NCBI GenBank assembly: GCA_027886185.1
Contig: WOAB01000761.1
Location: 1,488,001 to 1,552,000 of the forward strand
DNA length: 64,000 nucleotides
Direction of reading: 5' to 3'
From: Rheum nobile
Taxonomy: Eukaryota > Streptophyta > Magnoliopsida > Caryophyllales > Polygonaceae
The number at the start of each line of letters is the position of its first letter. Within the stretch, counting starts at the first letter, position 1. Positions 44,156 to 55,354 of the stretch are shown here, piece after piece. The translations under genes and the position numbers were made by a program. The notes beneath the pieces are model-generated. The model made no database searches, was not told where the DNA came from, and saw only the letters and a program-made list of their open reading frames with translations.

Positions 44156-45526
44156 ATGTCCTCGCCGGCGGTTCCGAGGGGACGTGGGGTGACGACTAGG
44201 TCCACTAGTAGAGGAGGTGGTCGGAATTATGGAAGGAAAGGGAATCGAGGGAGAGGAGTCCCTCGATCAGTGGATCCGCTGGATGAAGGTGAGAAGGATG
44301 AGGAAATTGTGGTGGAGAAGATAGATCTGGTTGCGAGTGAAGGTCGTAAGTCTCCAGTTGTGTCATCGATAAACATGGAAACTTCTTTGGAGCCAGATCT
44401 GGTGAGAGGTGAGCCGGAAACAAAGGAAGTCACTGTTCCATTGGAGAAAGGTGCGAAGGAGCGTGTTCGATCTTTTGCCGATGTGGTTCAGAACAAAGGA
44501 ATACGACCGAGAATGGAGAAATTGGAGTTTATCCCTAGCATTAACAAAGAGAAGTACAAATTTAGTAAGGATGAGGTTAGAGAAAAGGAACTGGAATGGG
44601 AAGCCACTCTAATCGGAGTTATTGTGGGCGATGGATGGTCATTCTCATCTGTTCTAGCTTTCATCAGAGCCTAGTGGAAGGTAGAGGAACCAAAGCTTCA
44701 CCTCAAAGGGGATGGGGTTTGGTTGATCCAATTTAAGAGCAAAACGGATATGGAATGGGTGATGGAAAATGGTCCATGGATGATTGCTGGTGCTAGAGCT
44801 TTTGTTCTGAAACAGTGGATTCCTGGAATGAAGGTGGATTGGGAGAGTTTTGATTCCTTTCCTGTTTGGGTTAGAATACATGATATTGCTCCCATTTTAT
44901 TCTCTAATCATATGCTAAGTGTTATGGGGAGTATGATTGGGAGACCACAATGCTTAGATGAAATTTCCAGCTCGCAGAAGAGAATGACCTATGCGAGAAT
45001 GCTTGTGGATGTTTCAGTCATGGACACTAGAAGGAGGGATGTGGTGCTTGAAGGGTATGATGGGAAAGAGTATGTGCAGAAAGTTGAGTATGAATGGTTA
45101 CCCAGGAGATGCTTCAAGTGTAAAGTCTTTGGCCACTCCTATGAGAATTGTGGTGAGAATAATCAAAAGAGGGAGAAGAAAGTGAAAGGAGACCAGGGAC
45201 AGAAAGATGATAACAAGGTAGAGGAGGGACAGAAAGTGGTTAAGAAAGGTGAGGATGGTATTATGGGGAAAGAGCCAAAGGATGATAAGATGGGGAAGAA
45301 GAAGGAGTTGAATGGGAAGGAAAAAGAGATTATGCATGGAAATAGATATGAATGGAGGCAAATCTTGCATAGAAAGAGCAGGTCTGCATCTCCAAATAGC
45401 TCAAGAGGTCAGGGTGAGAAGGGGAATGGTAAGGAGGGACCATGTATTGCTTCTCCAAATCAGTTCCAGTTGCTTGATGGGGAAATTGGGAGTTGTAGCA
45501 GCTCTACAAAGGGAGATCATGGATAA
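44156..45526 (+). pseudogene. L1 ORF1, one amber stop
   Basis: ATG at 44156. A basic arginine/glycine-rich N-terminus (RGRGVTTRSTSRGGG) is followed by an acidic stretch; TAG at 44672-44674 interrupts the frame, which continues in phase. The second part has the DUF4283-like region of plant L1 ORF1 (MEWVMENGPWMIAGARAFVL, VWVRIHDI), a CCHC knuckle CFKCKVFGHSYENC (about 45110-45150), and a charged lysine-rich tail. ORF1 proteins bind the LINE RNA. The frame ends with TAA at 45524-45526, overlapping the ORF2 start. One substitution would explain the break. Confidence 0.88.
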
Positions 45527-48500
45527 TTTCAAGGTCTGTGCATGGAACTCCAGAGGTTGTAATGGAGTTCAAGCTATTAGGAGGATTAATAAATATGTAG
45601 TTAAGATGAGAATTGGTGTGATTGGTTTACTTGAGACTAAAATTGAGAAAAATAAGGAGAAGTCTATTTCTGAGAAGTTGTTGAATAAATGGGAGTTTAA
45701 CACTAATGCTACCTCTGCTAAGAAGGGAAGAATATGGGTTAGCTGGAATCCTAGCATTGTTCAGGTGTCTTGTGTGGAGTGGGATGAACAATTTATGCAT
45801 TGTGAGATGAAAGTTTGTGGTTTGTCTCAATCTTTTGCTGTCACCTTTGTGTATGCTAGTAACAAGAGAAGGGATAGAGAGAAACTATGGCTTAAACTTG
45901 GAGATATTAGAGGGAGATGTACTACTCCATGGGCTATTATGGGAGACTTCAATTGTGTGCTTGATGAATCTGAGAGGGTGTCTATGCATAGGATATCTGA
46001 ATCTAGTTTTGAAGAACTTGAAAAGTTGTTGAACAATTGTTGTTTGTCTGACCTTGAGTTTGCTGGAGCTTTATATACGTGGGATAATCAAAGGAAGGGA
46101 GATGAAAGAGTTGCTTGTAAACTTGATAGAGTTTTGGTCAGTGACAACTGGAGGAGTTCAATGGGAGGTTCTAATGCATTGTTTGATAGTCCAGATGAAT
46201 CTGATCATTCACCAGGGCTGCTATTGATCAAACTCAGTGTTCCTATAAGGAGAATTCCCTTCAGGTTCAGAAATGCTTGGTGTCTGGATGAGGAGTTTAA
46301 TGAAATTGTTAGTGGAGCTTGGAATAGTAGAATTGAGGGCACCTTGCAATATCAGCTTGTTCAGAGGCTTGGAAGGGTGAAGATTAGACTCAAAGAGTGG
46401 AGTAAATGCAAGTATGGGAATATGGAGGGTCTGATTGCACAGAGTGAAGCTTTGTTTGAGCAGAAATACAAGGAGTTGCAGGCTGATTATTTCTGTGTTA
46501 GGAAGCAAGAGGCATTTAAGGAAGCTAAAGATCAAATGATCACTCGAAGGAAACAAAAGGAGGAAATGCTTATGCAGCAATCTAAGATTGACTGGGTTAC
46601 CCTGGGAGAAGAAACTTATTCATTATTTTATAGAAGCATTAAAGCCAGAAGATCTATTAATGCTATTCACATTCTTCATTCTGCACAGGGTGAGATTCTT
46701 GAAGGGCAGGAGGAGATTGCAAATGAGATTGTGGGATTCTATATAAGTCTTTTTGGACAGGATGTGCCTTCTGCCATTCCAAATTTTTGCAGGCTTGAGG
46801 GCGAAGTTGTGTGCAATGATCAACATGATGTACTGTGCAGAATCCCTACAGATGTTGATATAAGAAAAGCTCTAAATGGTATACATTGCTCAAAGTCACC
46901 TAGGCCTGATGGCTTTGGAAGTAGGTTCTTCAAGGCAGCTTGGGAGATTGTCTCAGGGATTTTGTGTGGAGCTATTAGAGATTTTTTTGTTACTGGCCAG
47001 CTGCTCAGACAACTGAACACTACCTTTGTCTCAATTATTCCTAAGGTTGAGAAGCCTTTGTTGGTTAAGGATTTTAGACCCATATCTTGTTGCAATGTGG
47101 TGTTCAAGATGATCACCAAGATCTTGGCTGACAGAATTAGAGGACAGATGGATAAGGTGATTTCTCTGGGGCAGGGTGCCTTTGTGCCAGAAAGAAATTT
47201 GGTGCATAATTCTATTGTTGTTCAAGACCTTGTGAATAGCTATTTGCAGGTTGGAATCTCTCCTCGATGCATGATTAAAGTTGATATGATGAAAGCCTAT
47301 GACTATGTAAGTTGGGAATTCCTTGAATATGCATTGATTTATCTTAACTTCCCTGCACAATTGATTTCCTGGATCATGTGTTGTGTCAGAACTCCTAAGT
47401 TTTCTGTCTTAGTGAATGGTGAGCCAAAGGGATTCTTTGCAGGCAAGAGAGGATTAAGACAGGGGGATCCTATGTCTCCTTTCTTGTTTGTTCTGGTTAT
47501 GGAGATGCTAAGTAGGAAACTTAAGAGAGAGAGCAAAAAATCAGGATTTAAGTTTCATCCAAAATGTAAGAAGATGGGGCTGGTGGACCTTGCTTTTGCT
47601 GATGACTTGTTGATCTTCTGCAAAGCTGACACAACATCTGTTAGTATGATTGGTAGAGTGCTTGAAGAATTTGGGGAGGAGTCTGGTCTCAGGATTAATG
47701 CACAGAAGAGTGAAGTCTTTTTTGGAGGAGTTTCTGATGCAGTAAAACATGTGCTCAAAGGTGTTCTTGGATTTAATCAAGGGACCTTTCCTGTTAAATA
47801 CCTGGGACTTCCTCTTCATACAAAGAAAGTGCAGATTGGTGACTATGCTGATATGATTAAGAAGGTGGTTAGTAGAGTACACAGTTGGATTTGTAAAGCC
47901 CTTTCATATGCTGGTAGATTACAGATTATTAAGTCTGTCATTGGAGGGATGCTCAGTTTCTGGTCTCAAGCATTGTTATTTCCTGATGAAGTTGTGAATA
48001 GGCTGAATGCTGTGTGTAGAGCATTCCTATGGTCAGGCAAGTGTGAGGGCAGAAGGAATCTTGTAGCTTGGAGCAAAGTGTGCAAACCTTTTGAAGAAGG
48101 AGGTGTGGGAATTAAAGAAGTGTTGGCTCGGAATAAAACATTGCTCTTTAAATTGATCTTTGAGATCCAAGAAGGGAAATGTAATCTCTGGACTACCTGG
48201 GTAAGGGAGGTTCTCCTTAAAGGTAGTGATATGTGGCAAAGGGAGGAGAAGCAAGGAGATTCATGGATTTGGAGAGTCATTCTTAGGCTTAAAGAGATGA
48301 CAAAATTGTCTTGGCTGAGGCCTCATATTCCTCCTCTTAGCTTTGAGGAAGATCATATGGATATGTCCAGAATAAGGAAGAGATGTGGAAGGATGAATTA
48401 TAAGGAAGTTTATGATATGTTCAGATCTTGTGGTACAGTAGAGGGCAAATGGAAGTTGCTTTGGAAAGGTATTCAGCCGAGAAAATGGGCTGTCATTGTA

Positions 48501-48947
48501 TGGCTTGCTATACTTGGTAGACTCCCAATGAGAGATAGGTTGCATAGATGGAGCTTGATTGATTCTCCCACATGTGTGATGTGTAATGATGCTCCAGAAA
48601 GTATGGATCACTTATGGTGGCAATGCAAGTTCTCAAAGGAGGTGATGAGTAGAGTCATGCAGTGGCAGAAGATCATCAGGTGGAGGCACTCAGTGACAGA
48701 ATGGCTGGATTGGCTTTCCAGAGGTAGGAACCATAAGTCTCTAAGACTGCAGGGTGTGATCTTGGCGACCATTGCAGTAGTATATACCACTTGGAAGCAT
48801 AGAAATGAAGTGATTTTTAAGCATACGAGGATTGATGTAAATGGGTGTGTAGAGGAGATCATTACAAATTGTAAGCTTAGGCTTAAGATCAAGTGTAAAG
48901 GGGTGAGTAGAAGGGAAAGGGATCTTAATAGGCTTCTCATGTTGTAG
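45519..48947 (+). CDS. L1 ORF2: endonuclease, reverse transcriptase, zinc finger
   Basis: An uninterrupted ORF of about 1142 codons; the frame is open further upstream (45312), but ATG 45519 is preferred because the domain starts there and it overlaps the ORF1 stop (ATGGATAA). Endonuclease, residues about 1-235: CAWNSRGCN, LLETKI, GDFNCVL (near 145) and SDHSPG (near 228). Reverse transcriptase, about 500-760: VSIIPKV, DYVSWEFL, GLRQGDPMSPFLF and the catalytic FADD (near 692). A zf-RVT zinc-binding region follows (CVMCNDAPESMDHLWWQC, near 1018). It nicks target DNA and copies RNA there. All catalytic motifs are visible, so this protein could be active; its partner ORF1 is broken in this copy. 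Confidence 0.93.
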   Translation: MDNFKVCAWNSRGCNGVQAIRRINKYVVKMRIGVIGLLETKIEKNKEKSISEKLLNKWEFNTNATSAKKGRIWVSWNPSIVQVSCVEWDEQFMHCEMKVCGLSQSFAVTFVYASNKRRDREKLWLKLGDIRGRCTTPWAIMGDFNCVLDESERVSMHRISESSFEELEKLLNNCCLSDLEFAGALYTWDNQRKGDERVACKLDRVLVSDNWRSSMGGSNALFDSPDESDHSPGLLLIKLSVPIRRIPFRFRNAWCLDEEFNEIVSGAWNSRIEGTLQYQLVQRLGRVKIRLKEWSKCKYGNMEGLIAQSEALFEQKYKELQADYFCVRKQEAFKEAKDQMITRRKQKEEMLMQQSKIDWVTLGEETYSLFYRSIKARRSINAIHILHSAQGEILEGQEEIANEIVGFYISLFGQDVPSAIPNFCRLEGEVVCNDQHDVLCRIPTDVDIRKALNGIHCSKSPRPDGFGSRFFKAAWEIVSGILCGAIRDFFVTGQLLRQLNTTFVSIIPKVEKPLLVKDFRPISCCNVVFKMITKILADRIRGQMDKVISLGQGAFVPERNLVHNSIVVQDLVNSYLQVGISPRCMIKVDMMKAYDYVSWEFLEYALIYLNFPAQLISWIMCCVRTPKFSVLVNGEPKGFFAGKRGLRQGDPMSPFLFVLVMEMLSRKLKRESKKSGFKFHPKCKKMGLVDLAFADDLLIFCKADTTSVSMIGRVLEEFGEESGLRINAQKSEVFFGGVSDAVKHVLKGVLGFNQGTFPVKYLGLPLHTKKVQIGDYADMIKKVVSRVHSWICKALSYAGRLQIIKSVIGGMLSFWSQALLFPDEVVNRLNAVCRAFLWSGKCEGRRNLVAWSKVCKPFEEGGVGIKEVLARNKTLLFKLIFEIQEGKCNLWTTWVREVLLKGSDMWQREEKQGDSWIWRVILRLKEMTKLSWLRPHIPPLSFEEDHMDMSRIRKRCGRMNYKEVYDMFRSCGTVEGKWKLLWKGIQPRKWAVIVWLAILGRLPMRDRLHRWSLIDSPTCVMCNDAPESMDHLWWQCKFSKEVMSRVMQWQKIIRWRHSVTEWLDWLSRGRNHKSLRLQGVILATIAVVYTTWKHRNEVIFKHTRIDVNGCVEEIITNCKLRLKIKCKGVSRRERDLNRLLML

Positions 48948-49083
48948 TTTGTGATGTTTTTGTGGTGTGATAGAGGTGGCGAGGTTCTCGTTTTTGCTTG
49001 AGAAGTTCGGTTGAACTTGCTCTTTGGGTGTAATTCTCCCTTTTTGTTAATATACTTATCATTAACAAAAATAAAAAATAAAA

Positions 49084-49098
49084 AATGATGTGTGGTTA
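49084..49098 (+). other. L1 target-site duplication, right
   Basis: AATGATGTGTGGTTA; the first As merge with the tail, so the boundary is uncertain by one or two bases. Confidence 0.9.
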
Positions 49099-51245
49099 AT
49101 GCTCTATGAGATTAAGGGTTATCTCTCATATGTGTACCTTGAACATTCGTTCTGGTAAAAGTATATAGGGGAGGGGACTAATGCGAAGTCCAGAATGCCT
49201 AGTTGTGAGTTCATGTTGTAAGCATTGATGTGGATAGATTGTTGAGAAAAGGGTAAATGGATATAAGGGATAGTTCATAGGGGATCCAGTTCCCTAAACA
49301 GATGATATCAAGTTAGCGTTTTGTTGCTTGGTAAAGGGAGAGGTCTCAGGTTCGAGTCTCTCCAACAACCTACTGGAAGTGGCGATTAAATTGGTGCCAC
49401 CAGTGATGGGTTGGGGTGTATGGAATGCAGCCCTGTGAGTGGGCCAGCCCAAAGTGGCGGAACGTTACATAAAAGTATATTTTTGTGAAGTCATAGGTAT
49501 TGTCTTGGGAGATGTACCTAAGATCCGTTATGAAGCTTCCTTAAGAGAAGCGACATAAATAATTGGACAGAGAGTGATTGATGTCTGTTATGGCAATCAG
49601 ATGTCACGTTAAGGGAAATAAAGTAATTAGGCACAACTGTGCTAATCGATTTATTGCATTCTTGTTTCGAGGAAATTAGAGATCTGAGTTGGCAGTGAAC
49701 TTTAGGGCCAAGTTTAAGTGGGCCAAGTGATTGAAATTGGGAAGTTGTCCTTTTAGGGAATGAAGAGTTGTGACACTTGGGAATTTACAAGGTTCGATAT
49801 TTGGACCTTGTGTAGGTGAGCCATCCATAAGGCGTATAGTATAACCCTTATTGAAAGGATTACAGTTTAAGGATCGATCATATTGATGATTCCGATAAAC
49901 TAAAGGATTTAGTACATAGATTAAGTTTATATGTGCTTAAGGAGTAAGGTAACAATATTACTTGTGTATATCTACTGGAGGCTTAGGACACAAGTGATTG
50001 ATTCTGTTGATAATGAATCCTTTAGTAATATGATACTTTGAGGAAATAAGAGTAAGATCTCATGTTATTTGTTTGGGGAACATATGAATAAATCTTGTGA
50101 TTATTCTTGAAGAAAGTTAAGGAATCTTAAAGGATTTAAGATAGAGATTGCTTAAAGGAATGCGTTAAATTATTCTCGTAAGGATTTTTGGTTAGAGATG
50201 GCATTAGGTCAAACTTACTTTCAGATAAATGACGGAATTGTGGAAGGTATCTTTGAAGAAATTAAAGGTGTAATGTTTCGAGGTTGATAAGATTTCATAT
50301 TCGGGTTATAAGGAGTTAATGAGTGAACTTTGGGATTGTGTATATAAGGAAACTGAAAGAGAGATGCGTGTTCTCCTATTGAAGGTACATTAATGTCGTT
50401 ATGATAATTTTTGGAGACCATTATTACAAAGTAGTCAGGGTCTTGTGGATATAGTGAGAATGATTACATGGCATAATATATAGAGATAAGGTTTGCGGAT
50501 GATATCAAGTAGACTTGAGGAAAAAGGTGACCCACATTTGTTAAGGTGATCGTATAGTATGTTTGGGTGAGACAAGAGTAGAATCCTGAGGAATGGATTG
50601 GTGAATCATGTTGAGATAATCGGACAAAGGTTATGGCGTGACCAATTGTGGGATCATATGAGTAAGGATTTTGAGTTAAAGATATGGCACAAGGGCCAAA
50701 TGTGATTAAGGTACCTGAGGTAATAGGTGAGCTGTGTATGTAAGGATTTAGGTCTATATGACAAAGGAGGTACTAAGTTGAGGTATAGTTGAATTCTATA
50801 TATGTACTCGAAGATCGGATTGTCGAAAGGAGGTTAGTGGAAAGATGTTGTATCCTTCTAAGTAAGGACATTAAGGTCTTCGGGAGGAAGAGGGCATGAC
50901 CGCAAGGTTATATTGGAGGTTTTAGTGGACACTTTGATTAAGGAATGGTAATCCCATGGCTGGTCATACCTATCCTAATAGAATAAGGAAGGTAGGCAGT
51001 GTGTTGTAAGTGGAATCTTGATCGAGTAAGTGATTCGATTTTAGGATACAGGTTTCGAAAACCAAACTTATTTAAGGATATACGATACAGAGATATGGTT
51101 AAGGACTCAGATCGTGTTCCAGGAGCAAGTACATGGATGCAATGATTAAGGAAGTTAATATCAGATAGTGAGATTATGATGAAACAGTCACCCTTAGTTC
51201 AGCGATGCTAGTTTCGGGGTCGAAACTATTTTGAGGGGGTAGTAA
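49099..51245 (+). other. Non-coding 3' internal region A
   Basis: About 2.1 kb where pol should lie, full of stops in all frames, matching 56908-59052 base for base with few differences. It contains a SINE (49313-49469) and ends in the purine tract GAGGGGGTAGTAA before LTR2. Either pol has decayed beyond recognition or it was replaced. Confidence 0.7.
49313..49469 (+). mobile_element. SINE in internal A
   Basis: B box GGTTCGAGTCT (49349-49359), CCAACAACCTACTGG, GATGGGTTGGGGTGTATGG and ending AACGTTACA, the same family as the SINEs at 22.5-24.9 kb. An identical one in internal B (57120-57276) shows it predates the tandem duplication. Confidence 0.75.
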
Positions 51246-53981
51246 TGTAATAACCCTCATATTACCATAGGGATAGCATGGTAGAATGGGTTGGATATGG
51301 TAAGAAGATTGTAGGGTTAAATAGCTTAGAATAAGGATTGCTTCTCTAAGCTGTTATCGGCCAAGTTTCGGGGTCGAAACTTCTTTTATGGGGAAAGTGA
51401 TGTAATACCCCTCATTTTTAGTAAGGATATTTGGGTAATTTTTCCCAACCTTCGTTCAATAATTATTTCGCTTTCACAGGATTTCGGATTTTCCGTAACA
51501 TCCATGATCTCCGAAATAATTCCTTGAGTGGTATAAAATACATTCGATGTATTTTCGGGACTTAGAATATTTATTTGGATACAAACATATAATTCCGGAG
51601 TTAAAACCATGCCCATATAATTTTTTCGGGCAAAAAGACCGGATTTGGCCTCCATCGCGACTCCGTGCACGCCGGCATGCGTGCCGCATGCCTTCTTCGC
51701 TGTCGAGTGCCTGCTCCTCCACATAGGGGTTGGGTTTCTCCTTGGCTTATAAAAGGGAGCCGATCGAAGGGATTGATGGGCACCACTCCCGTCCCTTGCT
51801 CGACCTCCCCAGCTCCCCTCTCGGTCCTCTTCCCGCCGGCAAACCAGAACCGCACCGAGCTTCTGTGCTTCACTGTCGCTGCTGCTCCGCCCCTGTTGTA
51901 CTGCTCCGCCGCTGCTGCTCTGCCCCTGCTGTGCTGCTCCGCCGCTGCTACTCTTCCCGGCGTCGTGAAGCCATCCCAGCGACCCAGCTCCACCGCGAGC
52001 ACCGCTGATGTAGTCGCGTGTAGTTGTTGTTGTGTGCCGTCGTTGCCACCACTGCCGTCGTTGCCGCTGCTGCTGGTGGTTGCTTCTTCCCCGGCGACGA
52101 GACATCCTCCCCGGCGAGAAGGCACCCAGCGCCGACGGAGTTGCCATTGTTGTTGTTGTCGTGCTGTTGCTGTTAATTGTTGAATGAAGAAGATGAAGGT
52201 GGGCCCTCCTCTTAATCAGCTCTTGTAATGGGCCGAAAGCCCATTAGCCATCCAGTCCAGATTTAACCCGAAATCGATCGAGCGGTATAATTTCGACCCA
52301 CTTTTATCCGTATTTTTCTTTAGGAAAATTTAATTATATTTTTATGATTTAAAATCATAAAAATATATTAAATTTAATTACTTGAGTTCGTCTAGACAAA
52401 TTAATTGATAATATTTAATTTGTCACTTATAACTTTATTTGCGGGATCACGTGTGGACCTGTAATCCTGCTAGAGCCATCTGAAGCATAGGCCATATCCT
52501 TGAAAAGGATATCATCAGTAGTCGTCTCGTCTAGATTCATCGCCGAATCTACTCCAGGCAAGTGGCGGTTCGCTCTTGCTTATCATTCCATATTTATATT
52601 GATTATCAATTGTTTAATTGTTAATTAATTTGGGATGAATTATTGTTTTCGTCTGGGAACAGTTCTGATAACTATATGTGATTTTAAAAGAGATATTATA
52701 ATAGGTTGTATATTGCTAGAACAATGCTATTATAGATATATATATATATATGAATAAATACGGATATTACGATAGGTTGTATACTGCTAGAACAACGCTA
52801 TTTTATCTGTGTTTGGCCCCGGTGGCTTTGATGTGAATTATTACTGTGTTGAACGGTTTAGTTAGCACGAGTATTCGTAGGAACACTATGTACCTTGCGA
52901 GGTTTAGTGGTTTCTTTATAACTAGGTGCTAGGAGGATTATTCCTCTAGTACTTTTCCGGTCATGACCATATCCTTACTCAGGGTACGTGCACACAGCTG
53001 GTGCAGCCATTTGGGATTTATTCCCTGGGATTAATTCCCCGTGATATCTCTGGTATGGAGATCCGATATCTCTTGTGAGGAGATCTTAAAAGCTTGTAAC
53101 GTGAATGTTCATTTTGGAATTAAACAAGATAAGTGCCGTTGTGCACATAATTAATATACCCTTTGGCGAGTAGTGCAGCTAGGAAATAGTGCAACTAGGA
53201 AAACTCGTCTAGACTTTGATCAGAGTAAAGTTCTCTTTCCAATCTGAATTCGCATTACACGGTGAGGTTGGTCGTGAACCGAAACATCAAGTCGTTTTAA
53301 ACGCTTGTGTGTAATTATAATGTTCCAGACATTTGTCATACTTTCCGATAAGACTCAATTCGTTGGAGTCTTCTCTTCATATGTTTCCTTAAGACTCATT
53401 CTCTCAAAGTCTTCTCTTGATCATGCCTTTTCGTATATTTCAGTAGGAGTATGGTGGTTGACTATCGTCATCGACTATTATTCGGGAAACGATGAGTCTA
53501 ACCTAATATGACTACTTAGAACCTATCTGATTTCCCCTTGCATAGTCTTTCATTAGACTAACCAACCGATTATATTCCAATGCATGGTTGGCTGGTGTCA
53601 TCCGTCTCATACGGCACATCAGATAAGCTGTAGTTCCGATGAAGGCGAAACGACAATGAAGGTAGTTGAAATTTTGAAGAGTTTTACCAGGTTGAGATTC
53701 CTTGGCGGGTGATCGTTTCGATCAAGACCCTTGTGTTATTAATTTTTAAGACTTCCGCTGTGTTAAACATATTTTATATCAAGACTACTTTGTATTTCAG
53801 TTGTATTTCGGATTATGGATGTAATGCCGAGACAATGATTTTAATCGAAAGTTATGATATTTTGTATTATAACTGTTGTTTGATGAATTATATCAACGAG
53901 TTAAGCCTGGGGTGGCTTCGGATGTGAAATCCGAGGTCACTGGCGGTAATACCTTTCAAGTATATATTTGGGGGTGTTACA
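51246..53981 (+). repeat. LTR2, composite, shared
   Basis: 2736 bp; outer start TGTAATAACCC at 51246, inner start TGTAATACCCC at 51401, end TTACA at 53981. It serves internal A as 3' LTR and internal B as 5' LTR. TATA box 51748-51754. Confidence 0.92.
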
Positions 53982-53985
53982 GATC

Positions 53986-53998
53986 TGGTATTAGAGCC
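53986..53998 (+). promoter_or_regulatory. Primer-binding site, internal B
   Basis: TGGTATTAGAGCC, four bases after LTR2; differs from the common iMet site by T for C at the seventh base. Confidence 0.8.
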
Positions 53999-54263
53999 GA
54001 ATTTTTTAAAAAAAACGGGTGGGTTTTAAAACATTTTCTTGGAACAATTTTTTTTATAAACCGTTTACTCGTTTGAAACTGAGAAATGTTTTCGAAGGCT
54101 CTAAATTTCCAAGTAAATTTTTTATTTTGCCGATCTAGTCATACCTTTTCTTTAGTCTGATATGGAAGCGAACTTCTATTTATAGAAAGACTAACTCTCT
54201 TCTCGTCACCCGTAGATTATGGGTGCATTTTATTCTCTTTAGAGAAACTCGGAAGAAGCTGAG

Positions 54264-55268
54264 GTGGCTCCGTCATCTCCAATAAGGCTAGAATTCCCGG
54301 TTCCCCTACGATGCGTTGAGGTCGGAGAACCTAGTAGTCCACCCGAGGAGGTGAAGACCGTACTCCCTGAGTCGGTAGTACTAGTGTCCGATAAAACCGA
54401 GGTTCCTGTGGCAGAGTCCGAAGAGGAGCCAAGGGAGGACACTGAGGATGAAGAGGAGTTGTCAAGGTACGCAAGAGGGTACTACGACGATGACTTCATG
54501 ATCGAGTCAGATCCCGAGGAAGATCCGAAAGAGGAACCGGAGGAAGAGAATTCTGAAGAAGATCCGAGGGAGGATCCGGAGGAGGAGGAGGACCTCGAGG
54601 GTCAGGGCTACGAGTCCAATGGCCTAGAACACTTGCTGGTGGACTGTGAGAACCCAGGGGTGCAGTTCGTTCCCCCTAGTCCGGAGTTGCCACCTGAGCG
54701 GGAGTATTCACCATTATCTCCTGCCACTTGGGAGGCGATTAGTGCTGAAGTGCATCGCCAGGTGGATGAGACGATTGAACGTACTCGTTTGAGGGCAAGG
54801 CCATGGGAGTGTATGGGTACACCAGTTGTAGTCCCGACTCAACAAACCAGGCCAAGACCCCAATTGCAGAAGGGACGACTGGAGGAGTGGTCGAACGCCC
54901 TAAACGACATGGAGGAGAGGACCTTCAAGACTGAGGTCGGTCTCACCCGAATGATTGGAGACGTCCGCGAACTCCAGAAATACATCCGCCAAGCAAAATT
55001 GCTACTCGATCCTTTGTATGGGGTGAATATGACAAACTTTCAACCAGGATTTTTGGAGGAGTTTTGCTACCCACTGGGATCTGATGAGATTGGTCAGAGT
55101 GTTCCCGCGCCTAGGGTAAGGCCGAGGGAACCAGGACCAAGGGATGAGCCGTGTGCTCCAGGGCCGAGCAGGGTGAGAAGTCCATCGCCGGATTCCGATG
55201 GTAAACCCCGTTCGAAGAAGCCTTGTATGAGAAGTTTGCCTTACAGGAAATGTTTCATGGCGTCATGA
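54264..55268 (+). pseudogene. Acidic leader ORF, copy B (open)
   Basis: The uninterrupted 334-codon version of the ORF at 41401-42402, with one extra Glu codon. Same acidic repeats and arginine/proline-rich C-terminus (RVRSPSPDSDGKPRSKKP). A TAG nine codons or so before the stated start and the lack of an ATG leave its initiation unexplained; it may be read by another mechanism or be a remnant. The following gag frame is shifted by the same amount as in copy A. Confidence 0.6.
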
Positions 55269-55354
55269 TAAGGGCCAATGTTGACTTTAGTAGTTCCTTT
55301 GTAGTATTTCAGTGTTCGTTTTGTTAAGAACTGTAGTCTCCGAGCAATTTTTTC

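Larger units (their letters stand above)
44041..49083 (+). mobile_element. Full-length L1 LINE
   Basis: About 5.04 kb with 15-bp target duplications, two ORFs and an A-rich tail made of TAAAAAA-like units (about 49060-49083). The 5' untranslated region is about 115 bp. It is inserted in internal A only. Confidence 0.95.

Noticed and set aside
46221..48940. Many minus-strand ORFs opposite L1 ORF2
   Set aside because: They mirror the intact sense ORF2 and contain no recognisable domain.
52681..52760. TATATA runs as promoters
   Set aside because: Simple AT repeat between two copies of an LTR unit, far downstream of the TATA box at 51748.
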